19,792 nucleotides of DNA. Origin: DASROJ01 sp035646975 (GTDB lineage: Bacteria > Acidobacteriota > Polarisedimenticolia > JACPZX01 > DASXTC01). The stretch's first letter is position 1. Each line of letters begins with the position of its first letter. Position numbers and translations under genes: made by a program. Shown here piece after piece: positions 1 through 8,300 of the stretch. The stretch lies in NCBI GenBank assembly GCA_035646975.1, contig DASROJ010000328.1, positions 1 to 19,792 on the forward strand, in the 5' to 3' direction. The notes under the pieces were generated by a model that saw only the letters and a program-made list of their open reading frames with translations, searched no databases and was not told where the DNA came from.

Positions 1-295
1 GGTTGACTCCGAGCACGACCAGTTTTCCCGCGTGGGCCCGGGCGGTCTGTTCCAGCAGCGGCATCTCCGTGCGGCAGTGCTGGCACCAGGTGGCCCAGAA
101 ATGCAGCAGCACCGGTTTGCCTCGAAATGACTCCAGAAGGACCTGGTGTCCTTTCAGGTCGTAAAGATGCAGCGGCGGTATCGGGTCACCCGTCCCCGGA
201 CGCGAGCCGGCCAGCGTGGTGACGCCCAGGTGGGCGACGCCCGGCGCCGACAGGATGACCGTCGTCATCAGCACCGGCAGAAACGCGTGACGCAT
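1..295 (-). CDS. TlpA-like thioredoxin-fold protein (C-terminus cut by window edge)
   Basis: The first 98 residues of an exported thiol-disulfide protein. Seen: an N-terminal hydrophobic segment (about residues 4-29, rich in Leu, Val and Ala) that can act as a signal peptide or anchor. A TlpA/AhpC-like strand follows, then the active-site stretch FWATWCQHC with Cys71 and Cys74. Known: TlpA/ResA-like proteins are periplasmic reductases acting on disulfides, often of cytochrome c or metal-site proteins; the usual motif is WCPPC, so CQHC is a variant that may shift the redox potential. The start at 295 is fixed by a full AGGAGG 4 nt upstream, which overlaps the stop of the barrel gene before it and suggests translational coupling. 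Fifth gene of a minus-strand series starting with dacB. The cis-Pro region lies outside the window, so reductase versus oxidase cannot be decided. Confidence 0.85.
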   Translation of the reverse strand, partial: MRHAFLPVLMTTVILSAPGVAHLGVTTLAGSRPGTGDPIPPLHLYDLKGHQVLLESFRGKPVLLHFWATWCQHCRTEMPLLEQTARAHAGKLVVLGVN

Positions 296-299
296 CGTG

Positions 300-305
300 C
301 CTCCT
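300..305 (-). promoter_or_regulatory. Shine-Dalgarno overlapping the upstream stop codon
   Basis: AGGAGG on the minus strand, 4 nt before the ATG at 295. It shares bases with the TAG stop (304-306) of the barrel gene. It fixes the start of the TlpA-like gene and points to coupled translation. Confidence 0.75.
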
Positions 306-1308
306 AGAAAGTCTTCGAAATGCCGGTCAGCAGCCCCGTGCGCGGAGCGAGCTGTGCATCGTTGACGTCCTGATAGACCGGGATCTGCACGAACGCATAG
401 AAGGACGCCGTGCCGGCAGCCTGGATTCTGAATCCGGGAGTCACATTGACGAGCGTGCTGCCCGTGGAATCGACCAGATTGCCGAGAAACGCGTCGTGCG
501 TGGTGCGGCGCGCGTTGATTTGAACCGACCAGGTGAAGCGGTCGCTCGGATTGTGGCTGATACCGGCGTTGAAGAGACTCTCGGCGCCGAACCGGTAATC
601 GAGATCGTTCTCGCCGCTGTTCTTGCGTGACGCCGACAGAAAGTACTCGAGTCTCATCGGGATGATCTGGTGCGCGAAGTAGACGCCGGCCGTGATATCG
701 TAGGAACCCGAGCCGGGCTGTATTGTCGGCTCGTTGATCTCCCCCTGGCTGTCGCTCAGCCGATACTGTCCCGTGGGCAGCTTGAGGGTCAGACCTCCCA
801 CCAGAAGGTTCTTCGTCTTGACCAGGAACGCGTAGCGGCCGGTCAGCCGGACATCGCCGAAACCGGAGGCGCCATCCTCCCGTGTGAAGAACTCGGACGG
901 CGTGCCGACCTCGGCGAAGTGCTCGTGATCCCGCTGGTTGATGAGCGGCAGGCCGGCCGCCAGGGTGAACCGGTCGGTCACGCCCCAGGCGATATCCATT
1001 TCCACCAGGGTGTTCTGCGTCCGGATTTCGCGGTGGTGATCCGGCTCCAGCGTGCCGTTGGCGAAGTCGACGCCCGGTGTCAGCACTTCGTCGACGCCGT
1101 GGGTGCCCTCGAGCTTCCGGCTCTGAACGATGTAGCGGTACGACAGGTCGAAATTGACCTTTCCTTCCGGGTTGACGCCTTCAGCGGTCCCGGTGACGAG
1201 AAAACAGTTGGCCGACCCGCATGTGGCCGTGGCGGCGGACTGCGCTGCGACGATGCAGACGGCCACAACACTTGCCGCAGTGAAGAACCTTGAACGATTC
1301 GCGCGCAT
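304..1308 (-). CDS. Outer-membrane beta-barrel, MetA-pathway/transporter-like, with N-terminal CX4C
   Basis: 334 residues. Residues 1-29 form a signal peptide (basic start, Ala/Val-rich core, AxA-type end near 26-29). The mature protein begins with Cys30 and Cys35 in a CX4C arrangement. The rest alternates aromatic and polar strands separated by Gly/Asp/Asn turns and ends in Phe, the usual terminal residue recognised by the BAM machinery. This resembles the broad family annotated as putative transporter or MetA-pathway of phenol degradation; the real substrate is unknown. The start has a purine run (GGGGGGAAAA) directly upstream. It lies 48 nt after the Cys-rich gene, and its stop overlaps the ribosome site of the TlpA-like gene. 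Inference: the N-terminal thiol pair may be a substrate of the neighbouring thioredoxin. Confidence 0.75.
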   Translation of the reverse strand: MRANRSRFFTAASVVAVCIVAAQSAATATCGSANCFLVTGTAEGVNPEGKVNFDLSYRYIVQSRKLEGTHGVDEVLTPGVDFANGTLEPDHHREIRTQNTLVEMDIAWGVTDRFTLAAGLPLINQRDHEHFAEVGTPSEFFTREDGASGFGDVRLTGRYAFLVKTKNLLVGGLTLKLPTGQYRLSDSQGEINEPTIQPGSGSYDITAGVYFAHQIIPMRLEYFLSASRKNSGENDLDYRFGAESLFNAGISHNPSDRFTWSVQINARRTTHDAFLGNLVDSTGSTLVNVTPGFRIQAAGTASFYAFVQIPVYQDVNDAQLAPRTGLLTGISKTF

Positions 1309-1356
1309 TTTCCCCCCTTGAGTGTGGTCGGATGATCTCCCTGGCCCGGCGGCGAG

Positions 1357-1722
1357 CTACAGGGTGATCCTGGGGGGAGGCACGGAAGGGGCGCCCGACC
1401 TGTCGGCGGGCGCAAGCGAACGGTCATCCGTGCGCGACCGAACCGGTGAGGTCGGAGCGATCGTCGGGCCGGCCGGCGGCAGGGCGGCGGGATCGAGGAT
1501 CGAAGCGGGCGATGCGGTCTGACTGTCCGGGCGATCCGAACGCCGGGAGCAGGGACCAATCGATCCGCTGCAGCCGGCCGGTCCCTTTGCGCTTCGCGAT
1601 GCGCAGCAGCAATCCTTGCGGCACATCGCGCAGGCGGCGGTTCCGGTGGAGGGGAAGAACGGGGCGGCCTGGCTTCCACTGAAGGCCAGCACGAGCGCCA
1701 TGACCACGAATCGCTGTCTCAT
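1357..1722 (-). CDS. Small secreted Cys-rich protein, unknown function
   Basis: 121 residues, family not recognised. Seen: a clear signal peptide (residues 1-20, MRQRFVVMALVLAF core, AxA end near 19-20). A Cys cluster CAMCRKDCCC follows at 31-40, with further Cys at 51 and 58 (seven in total). From about 60 the tail is rich in Pro, Ser and Ala and looks disordered. The start is supported by GGAG 6 nt upstream. It sits 36 nt after the unknown gene and 48 nt before the barrel gene on the same strand, so co-transcription is likely. The Cys spacing suggests metal binding or a thiol relay with the TlpA-like protein encoded two genes later; that is inference. The disordered tail has weak coding constraint and its length could be spurious, but signal peptide, ribosome site and placement favour a real gene. 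Confidence 0.6.
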   Translation of the reverse strand: MRQRFVVMALVLAFSGSQAAPFFPSTGTAACAMCRKDCCCASRSAKGPAGCSGSIGPCSRRSDRPDSQTASPASILDPAALPPAGPTIAPTSPVRSRTDDRSLAPADRSGAPSVPPPRITL

Positions 1723-1758
1723 CGATGGCTCCGCCTGATGGCGGAGTCTAGCACCCCG

Positions 1759-2304
1759 TCAGGCGTCGCGCCTTGTCTTGAGGCCTCCCTGGCTCGCCTT
1801 CTCCGAGGCCGGTTTTTCCGGGGTCGCGCTCTCCGGTATCGCGCCGCTCGAAAAGTAGTCTTCGAGCCGGCTGATGCACCGGTCCAGGGCCGCCGCGGGG
1901 GAATCCCCGGTGACGGCCTCCTTCAGGTGAAACTGCATGATGAGCGCGCGAGAGCCATCGGCGCGGCGCACGAATGGGAACGCCTGGTATCGCCCCTCGG
2001 TGACCAGATCGCAGAAGATGTCCACCTTCCTGCCGGCGATGTCGATGCTGCTGTGGCTGGTGACAGTGGCGGCGACATCGATATCGTGGAACTGCAGGAA
2101 GCTCAGTGCCTGGGAGAGGGCCAGGTTCTCGGCCTCGTCGACCCCTGAGCCGTAGGCCTTGAAGACCTTCAAGTCCCCCCCGTCGCGTGGATCGAAGAGG
2201 AAGACGAAACAGCAGTGCCGGCCGTCGTTGAACGACGCGGTGTGAGAGACGACCTCATGCCCACGCAACATGTGCTGCCGGGCTTCGAGCGGTGCCTGCT
2301 CCAT
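1759..2304 (-). CDS. Hypothetical protein, probably cytoplasmic
   Basis: 181 residues from the ATG at 2304; family not recognised. Seen: no signal peptide or membrane helix. An alpha/beta-looking core spans about residues 15-150 and includes RHCCFVFLFDPRDGG and an Ala/Leu-rich helix around QALSFLQF. A charged, Pro/Glu/Lys-rich tail from about 156 to 181 is likely disordered. An in-frame GTG at 2352 would add 16 residues and begin 2 nt after the dacB stop, but it has no ribosome site and its added codons have lower GC at third positions. The ATG at 2304 has only a close AGG, so the start is uncertain. Position between dacB and the Cys-rich gene suggests shared transcription. It could be a cytosolic partner or a bystander. 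Confidence 0.65.
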   Translation of the reverse strand: MEQAPLEARQHMLRGHEVVSHTASFNDGRHCCFVFLFDPRDGGDLKVFKAYGSGVDEAENLALSQALSFLQFHDIDVAATVTSHSSIDIAGRKVDIFCDLVTEGRYQAFPFVRRADGSRALIMQFHLKEAVTGDSPAAALDRCISRLEDYFSSGAIPESATPEKPASEKASQGGLKTRRDA

Positions 2305-2354
2305 GACCTGGCAAATATGTGCGCCGACGCAGGATGGGGCAACCGGAACCACGG

Positions 2355-3911
2355 CTAGTTGGCGGGTCGGCCCGGGGGCGAGGCGTGCGGGGCGCGATAA
2401 AGCGTTCCGGCGGCGTCACCGGCCGGCACGTCGGATTCGACCATGGCCGAACAAAGGCGATCGATACTGCGCCGCACCTTCCAGACATCCGCGTCGCGGC
2501 TTTCATTGACGAGTATCGAGAAAGTCAGGACTTTCCCCTGGTGGCTGAACGCATAACCGGACAGGGACGACACACCGTCGAGGTGCCCTGTCTTCGCCCG
2601 TATTCGCCGTTGAGCCGGCCCGCCGACCATGCGCCGGTCCAGGGTGCCATCGACACCGCCGATCGGCAGCGAGGCCATGAACTCGGGATACGACTCGAAA
2701 TCGCGGTACATCCCCACCAGCACAGCGGCGAGCGCAGCCGCCGTCAGCCGGTTCTCGTGGGACAGACCGGATCCGTCGCGGATGACCAGCCCGCGCGTGT
2801 CCACGCCGAGCCCCTGCAGAAACGACAGCACGGCGGCGGAGCCTTTCTCCGATGTGCCCGGGGCCCCGGATGCCTCGGCGCCGAGCGTCTTGAGAAAGCT
2901 CTCCGCCATGCAATTGTTGCTCATCTTGTTCATGATGCGGACCAGCTCGGCCAGAGGCGGTGACTCATGTTCGTAGATCTTCAGCGCGCCCGCCGGCGTC
3001 GCCCCGCGCCGGAGGCCTCCCTTGATGACGATCCCTTCCTTGGCGGCGGCTTCGCGGAACGCCGACAGCGCGTACATCGTTGGCTGCTCGACGCAGCGGT
3101 ACGAAACGCTGGGCGCCGATTTGGAGGAGATGCTTCCCTCCACCACGATCGTGTTCTGCTCCCCGTCGAATTGGCGCCCGACCCGGAGGTTGGAGGTGCC
3201 GACTCGGGTGACCGCGTGGTTGACGATTTTGAAGAACGAGGAAAACGGGGTGATGAAGACCTCCGGAGGGCTTCCGACCTGTGACGGCCGCACGACGATG
3301 GTGACGGCGCTGAAATCGGCGGACAGGGCGGAGATCGGGGCGTTGTAGAACGCGTCTTCGCCTGGTCCCGGCCACCCCGCGGGGCGGTCCCTCGAGTCGA
3401 AATAGCTGTCGTCGCCCACCAGGTCACCGTCGACCCGCGTGATCCCGCGCGCGCGCATCTCCCGCGCCATGAGCCACCACTGCTCGCCGACGAGCTGGGG
3501 CGAGCCCGACCCCTTGATGTACAGGTCTCCCTTGATGACTCCGTCTTCGGGACGGGCGGTGGTATGGAACATGGTGCTGAAGACGTACTCTGGCCGGAGA
3601 AGCGACAGTGCCGCGGCCGAGGTCATCACCTTCATGTTGGAGGCCGGCATGAGCGGCAGCTCGGGGTTGTGATTGAACACGACGCGCCCGGTGTCCGCCT
3701 CGATGACCCGCATGCCGAGACTGGATCGACCCAGGTCTCCGCTCTGGATGATGGCGCTGAGGGCGTCGGTCAAGGCGCGGGCCGATCGCGCGGGGGCGAT
3801 CCTGGCGCTCGGTTTGCGGTTGACGGTCCCGCGCGAGGAGGCGGCGAACACGGGAACGGTCACCAGCGCGAGCAGTGCGATGTTGATGAGCAGCGTGACG
3901 TGGCGCTTCAA
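2355..3911 (-). CDS. dacB: D-alanyl-D-alanine carboxypeptidase/endopeptidase PBP4 (peptidase S13)
   Basis: 518 residues. Removes the terminal D-Ala of peptidoglycan stem peptides and can cut crosslinks in the periplasm. All three penicillin-binding motifs are present: SNMK at 91-94 (nucleophile Ser91, Lys94), SNN at 331-333 and KTG at 440-442. The long gap between the first two fits the extra domains typical of the S13/PBP4 family. Residues 1-24 form a signal peptide ending VFAA. The start is a TTG at 3911, chosen because GGAG lies 7 nt upstream and the signal peptide begins right there; the open frame runs on to 4172, but that would place an odd Arg-rich leader ahead of the signal peptide and overlap the divergent adaptor gene. 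It leads the five-gene minus-strand cluster. The Pro-rich last 15 residues look disordered. Confidence 0.93.
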   Translation of the reverse strand: MKRHVTLLINIALLALVTVPVFAASSRGTVNRKPSARIAPARSARALTDALSAIIQSGDLGRSSLGMRVIEADTGRVVFNHNPELPLMPASNMKVMTSAAALSLLRPEYVFSTMFHTTARPEDGVIKGDLYIKGSGSPQLVGEQWWLMAREMRARGITRVDGDLVGDDSYFDSRDRPAGWPGPGEDAFYNAPISALSADFSAVTIVVRPSQVGSPPEVFITPFSSFFKIVNHAVTRVGTSNLRVGRQFDGEQNTIVVEGSISSKSAPSVSYRCVEQPTMYALSAFREAAAKEGIVIKGGLRRGATPAGALKIYEHESPPLAELVRIMNKMSNNCMAESFLKTLGAEASGAPGTSEKGSAAVLSFLQGLGVDTRGLVIRDGSGLSHENRLTAAALAAVLVGMYRDFESYPEFMASLPIGGVDGTLDRRMVGGPAQRRIRAKTGHLDGVSSLSGYAFSHQGKVLTFSILVNESRDADVWKVRRSIDRLCSAMVESDVPAGDAAGTLYRAPHASPPGRPAN

Positions 3912-3918
3912 GGGCAGG

Positions 3919-3922
3919 CTCC
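3919..3922 (-). promoter_or_regulatory. Shine-Dalgarno deciding the TTG start of dacB
   Basis: GGAG on the minus strand, 7 nt before TTG at 3911. No in-frame ATG lies at the beginning of the signal peptide, so this site selects the rare TTG start. Confidence 0.7.
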
Positions 3923-3934
3923 AGACGACAAAGA

Positions 3935-3943
3935 ATGTTAGCA
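3935..3943 (-). promoter_or_regulatory. Possible extended -10 promoter for dacB
   Basis: Minus-strand TGCTAACAT matches the extended -10 pattern TGnTAnnnT. It would start transcription near 3928, giving a leader of about 17 nt before the TTG. No good -35 is seen, which extended -10 promoters can tolerate. Confidence 0.35.
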
Positions 3944-4089
3944 CTTCATGGCGAGCCGCGCGGAAACCCCGATTTTCTTGCCCGGGCTGGAACCCGCGGC
4001 GCGATCGACCCGTTGTTGACGATGTTGACCACGCAGCCAACGGCGGCCCGAAGGCGGGCGCGCCGCGTGGTTCATTCAGGGGGAGAGAG

Positions 4090-5322
4090 ATGTCCAAGCC
4101 AGCGGGTCGCAGATTGCTCATCGGTTCCCTGGTCGCACTCGGCGTCGCCGCGGTGGCGGCCGTCGGTGTCATCTATTACAGGGGCGCGCCCGCAGTGGCA
4201 TCCCAGCCGGCCGGTGGGGCGGGTGGGCCGGTCGAGGTGGCGAGCACGGCCAGCCAGCCGGCATCGACCGCCTCCGGGCAGGGGGCCGGGCAGGGAGCCG
4301 GACAGGACCCGAAGGACCAGAAGGACAAGAAGGCTCCGGTTCCCGTCAGCGTCGCGTCGCTGGTCACCGGCACCGTCTCTTCCTACATCACCTCGACCGC
4401 CAACCTGATCACCGAGAACGAAGTGAAGGTGCTCGCCGAGGCCGAGGGACGGCTGGCCGAGCTGCGGGTCGAAGAAGGGATGCGCGTCACCAGGGGGCAG
4501 ATGCTGGCAAGCCTGGCCCGTGAAGACGCGGAAATAGCCCTGAACAAGGCGCAGGTGCGCGCCACCAACGCCCATCTGGCGCACGATCGGGCGGTGAAGG
4601 CGCTGGCGGAGGACCTCCTGAGCCGCGAGAGCTTCGACAAGGTCGCCATGGAAAAGGACATCGCCGACCAGGAGCTGGCCGAAGCGCGCTGGCGGCTCGA
4701 AAAGACCACGATTCGCGCACCGTTCGCCGGGCGGATCACCGAGCGCTCCGTCAAGCTGGGCCAGCATGTCAGGCCCGGCGACCCGCTGTTCACGGTGGCC
4801 GACTTCGACCCGCTGATCGCGAAGATTTATCTGCCGGAGAAGGATATCTACGGGTTGAGCGAGGGGCGTGAAGTCCACATCATGCTGAAGGCGAACGAAG
4901 CGGTGAAATTCGACGGCCGCATTCGCCAGATCAGCCCCGTGGTGGACACCGCCACCGGCACGGTGAAGGTGACCGTGGAAGCGGTCTCGGCGCCCGCCGA
5001 TGTCAGGCCCGGCGCCTTCGTCACCATCGATATCGTGCACGAGGTGCATCCACGGGCGGTGCTGGTGCCGCGCGAAGCCGTCATCCGCGAGATGCAGGAA
5101 GCCTACGTGTTCATCGCCAGGGGCGAGGTGGCCGAGAAGCGGCCGGTGTCGCTCGGCCTGGAGGAATCGGGTCGCATCGAGGCGGTGTCGGGGCTCAAGG
5201 CAGGCGAGCAGGTGGTGGTCGCGGGACAGGGCGGGCTCAAGGACGGCACACCGATCCGGATCATCCCGCCGGAGGCGACCACACAGCTCGGCACGATCGC
5301 AGCTCGTCCGGTGCGCGGGTAG
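4090..5322 (+). CDS. RND efflux periplasmic adaptor (HlyD/MFP family)
   Basis: 410 residues. Links an inner-membrane RND pump to an outer-membrane channel. Seen: an N-terminal membrane anchor or uncleaved signal (about 8-28), no lipobox Cys, then an unusually long low-complexity linker (33-82) of Gly, Ala, Gln, then Lys and Asp. The barrel-sandwich (lipoyl-like) halves lie near 113-142 and 207-236, the second containing the typical TTIRAPFAGRI stretch. The alpha-hairpin between them is short (about 143-203). A beta-barrel (240-315) and membrane-proximal domain (320-392) follow. The ATG is preceded by an AGGGGGAG purine run 4 nt upstream. The frame is open further upstream, but that part overlaps dacB and lacks adaptor features. 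The stop abuts the next ATG with no gap, so the three genes form one operon. Confidence 0.93.
   Translation: MSKPAGRRLLIGSLVALGVAAVAAVGVIYYRGAPAVASQPAGGAGGPVEVASTASQPASTASGQGAGQGAGQDPKDQKDKKAPVPVSVASLVTGTVSSYITSTANLITENEVKVLAEAEGRLAELRVEEGMRVTRGQMLASLAREDAEIALNKAQVRATNAHLAHDRAVKALAEDLLSRESFDKVAMEKDIADQELAEARWRLEKTTIRAPFAGRITERSVKLGQHVRPGDPLFTVADFDPLIAKIYLPEKDIYGLSEGREVHIMLKANEAVKFDGRIRQISPVVDTATGTVKVTVEAVSAPADVRPGAFVTIDIVHEVHPRAVLVPREAVIREMQEAYVFIARGEVAEKRPVSLGLEESGRIEAVSGLKAGEQVVVAGQGGLKDGTPIRIIPPEATTQLGTIAARPVRG
4276..4299 (+). repeat. Two 12-bp tandem units in the adaptor linker
   Basis: GGGCAGGGGGCC is followed directly by GGGCAGGGAGCC, then a partial third copy. It encodes the GQGAGQGAGQ stretch of the linker. 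Such units can change copy number by slippage and so alter linker length. Confidence 0.7.
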
Positions 5323-8300
5323 ATGAGTCTCGTCGGATTCTCCCTCAAGCGGCGCGTCACGGTATCCATGTGCGCGGTCGCGCTGGTCATCTTCGGCGTG
5401 GTCGCATTCACCCGACTCCCGATCAACCTGCTGCCCGACATTTCCTATCCGACCCTGACGGTCGAGACCCGTTATCCGGGCGCCGCGCCCGCCGAAATCG
5501 AGTCGCTGGTGAGCCGGCCCCTGGAAGAGGCCGTCGGCGTGGTGGCGGGGGTCCAGCGGATCACATCCGTGTCGCGGCCCGGGCTGTCGCAGGTGACCCT
5601 GGAGTTCGCCTGGGGGCGCAACATGGACTTCGCCTCCATCGACGTGCGGGAAAAACTCGACCTGGTGGTGCTGCCGCGCGAGGCGGAAAAGCCGGTGGTG
5701 CTGCGGTTCGACCCGGCCAACGACCCGGTGGTGCGTCTCTACCTGACCGGCGGCGGCAACCTGTACCAGCTGCGCTACATCGCCGACGAGGTGATCAAGA
5801 AGGATCTTGAATCCACCGAGGGAGTGGCCGCCATCAAGGTCAACGGGGGCTACGAAGAGGAAATCCAGGTCAAGGTGGATGAAGGAAAGCTCTCGATGCT
5901 GGGTCTGACGATCCAGGACGTCAACCAGAAGCTGCTGCGGGAAAACGTCAACCAGGCGGGTGGAAGCCTCTACGAGTCGGAGGCGCGCTACCTGGTGCGC
6001 GCGCGCAACGAGTTCAAGGATCTCGACGACATCATGAAGACGGTCCTGGTGTCGAAGGACGGCCGCAACGTCGCGATGTCGGACGTGGCCGAAGTCACCC
6101 GAGGCCACCGCCAGCGCGAGGTCATCACCCGGTTCGGCAACCAGGAGGCGGTGGAGCTTGCCCTGTACAAGTCGGGTGACGCCAACACGGTCTCGGTGGT
6201 GCGCTCGGTCCAGCAGCGTCTCGACCGTGTGCGCAAAGAGCTGCCGGCCGGTGTGCAGCTGGTCACGGGCGCGGACCAGTCGCGATTCATCCAGGCCTCC
6301 ATCCGTGAGGTCATCAGCAACGCGGTCATCGGCGGGCTCTTTTCGATCGTCATCCTCCTGTTCTTTCTCAAGGATGTCCTGACCACCATCATCATCGGCG
6401 TGTCGATTCCGATCTCGATCATCGCCACCTTCTTCCTGATGTACCAGACCGGGACCACGCTCAACGTGATGTCCCTCGGCGGTCTTGCGCTCGGGGTGGG
6501 CATGCTCGTCGACGACGCGATCGTCGTGCTCGAGGCGATCCACAAGCGCAAGGAGCGCGGCGAAACCGGCTTCCTGGCGGCCGAAAGAGGCACCAACGAG
6601 GTCGGCCGTGCGGTGGTGGCTTCGACCCTCACCACGGTGGCGGTCTTCGTGCCGGTGGTGTTCGTCGAGGGGATCGCCGCCCAGCTCTTCCGCGACCAGG
6701 CGCTGACGGTGTCGTTTTCGCTGCTGGCTTCCCTCGTGGTCTCCCTGACTCTCAACCCGATGCTGTACGCGCTGGCTGGAAGAACAACCGCCCCTCCTGC
6801 CGGCGGACCCGCGCCGGAACAGTCCCCGCAGCGGGGGTACCAGCGTGCTCTGCGTGCGTTCTTTGTGACCGCCCCTGCCAGCGCTCTGCGGGGGGCGAGG
6901 GTCGCAGTGAAGAAGAGCTTCGCGGGTCTTGCCTACCTGCTGCGGCCGGTCACCGGCACCTTCGATGCCGCCCTCGGAGCCGTCATGCGCAGCTATCCGC
7001 CGGCGCTTCGCTGGGCGCTGAGATCGAGGGGCACGGTGCTGGCGCTGTCGATGGCGGCCTTCATCGGCTCGCTCCTCCTGGTGCGGGGCATGGGTGTGGA
7101 CCTGATCCCGTCGCTGTCGGAAGGGGAGTTCAGCTTTCTCGTCGAGCTGCCGGAAGGCACACCGCTCGAGACCACCGACGCCGTCGTGCAGGAAGCGCAG
7201 AAGATCCTCAAGTCGGATCCGAACGTCGATTACTACTCGAGCATCGTGGGCGGCGCCGGGCTCTCGCTGGCCAGGACCGGCACCGAGGGAGAGAACGCCG
7301 CCCGCATCCAGGTGCGGATGAAGACCGGGACGGTCCGGCGGGACGAGGAGGCGGTGGCCGAACGGCTGCGCGCGAGCCTGGAGAAGACACGCGACGCGCG
7401 CTTCAAGTTCGAGCGCCCCTCTTACTTCACCTTCAGGACGCCGATCGAGCTGGAAGTGTACGGTGACAACATCTCCGATCTGCAGACGACCACCGCTTCG
7501 CTCAAGAAGGCGGTGGAAGGAGTGCCGGGACTCGTCGACGTCAAGTCGTCCATGGAGATCGGCAACCCGGAGCTGCAGATCACCTTCAACCGCCAGCAGC
7601 TCACGCGCCTCGGGCTGGATCTGTTCCAGGTCGCCTCCACCGTGCGCAACAAGGTGCAGGGAGAGGTGGCCACCCGTTTCCAGGAAGGGGACCGGGAGAT
7701 CGATATCCGCGTTCGATCCGTCGAAGTGGGCACCGCCTCGATCAACGAGGTCAACGACATGATCGTGGGCCAGCGCGACGGCGTGCCGATCCTGCTGCGG
7801 TCGGTGGCCGATGTCCGGCTGACCGAAGGGCCCAGCGAGATCCGGCGAATCGGCCAGAAGCGCGCCGCGGTGATCTCGGGCAACCTGTCGGGACGCGACA
7901 TGGGGGCCGTGGCCACCGACGTGCGCGCCGTCATCGCCGGCCAGCTCCTGCCCGCCGGCGTCATCGCCGACCTGAGCGGCCAGGAGGCTGAGATGCAGCG
8001 CTCCTTCCGCTCGCTGATGATGGCGATGGGCCTGGCGATCTTCCTCGTCTACCTGGTGATGGCCTGCGAGTTCGAATCGCTGCTTCATCCGTTCGTGGTC
8101 ATGTTCACGGTGCCGCTCGGGGCGATCGGCGCGATCCTCGCCCTGGTGGCGACGGGACACTCGATCAACGTGGTCGGTCTGATCGGCGCGGTCATGCTGG
8201 CGGGCATCGTGGTGAAAAACGCCATCGTGCTGATCGACGCGGTCAACCTGCTGCGTTCGGAAGGGATGCCGATGGAAGAGGCGCTCATCCAGGCGGGTCT

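Larger units (their letters stand above)
3912..4089. other. Divergent intergenic region between dacB and the RND operon
   Basis: 178 nt separate two operons facing outward, so promoters for both should lie here. On the minus strand an extended -10 candidate is visible for dacB. On the plus strand there are two TTGAC-type hexamers near 4015-4029 but no convincing -10 at the right distance, so I do not call a plus-strand promoter. A GGCGCGCC palindrome lies near 4057-4064. Confidence 0.6.

Noticed and set aside
4013..4030. Plus-strand TTGAC hexamers as an RND promoter
   Set aside because: No -10-like sequence lies 15-19 nt downstream; the region there is almost all G and C.
3912..4172. N-terminal extension of dacB to an ATG at 4172
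   Set aside because: It would overlap the divergent adaptor gene and place a long Arg-rich stretch before an evident signal peptide that has its own ribosome site.
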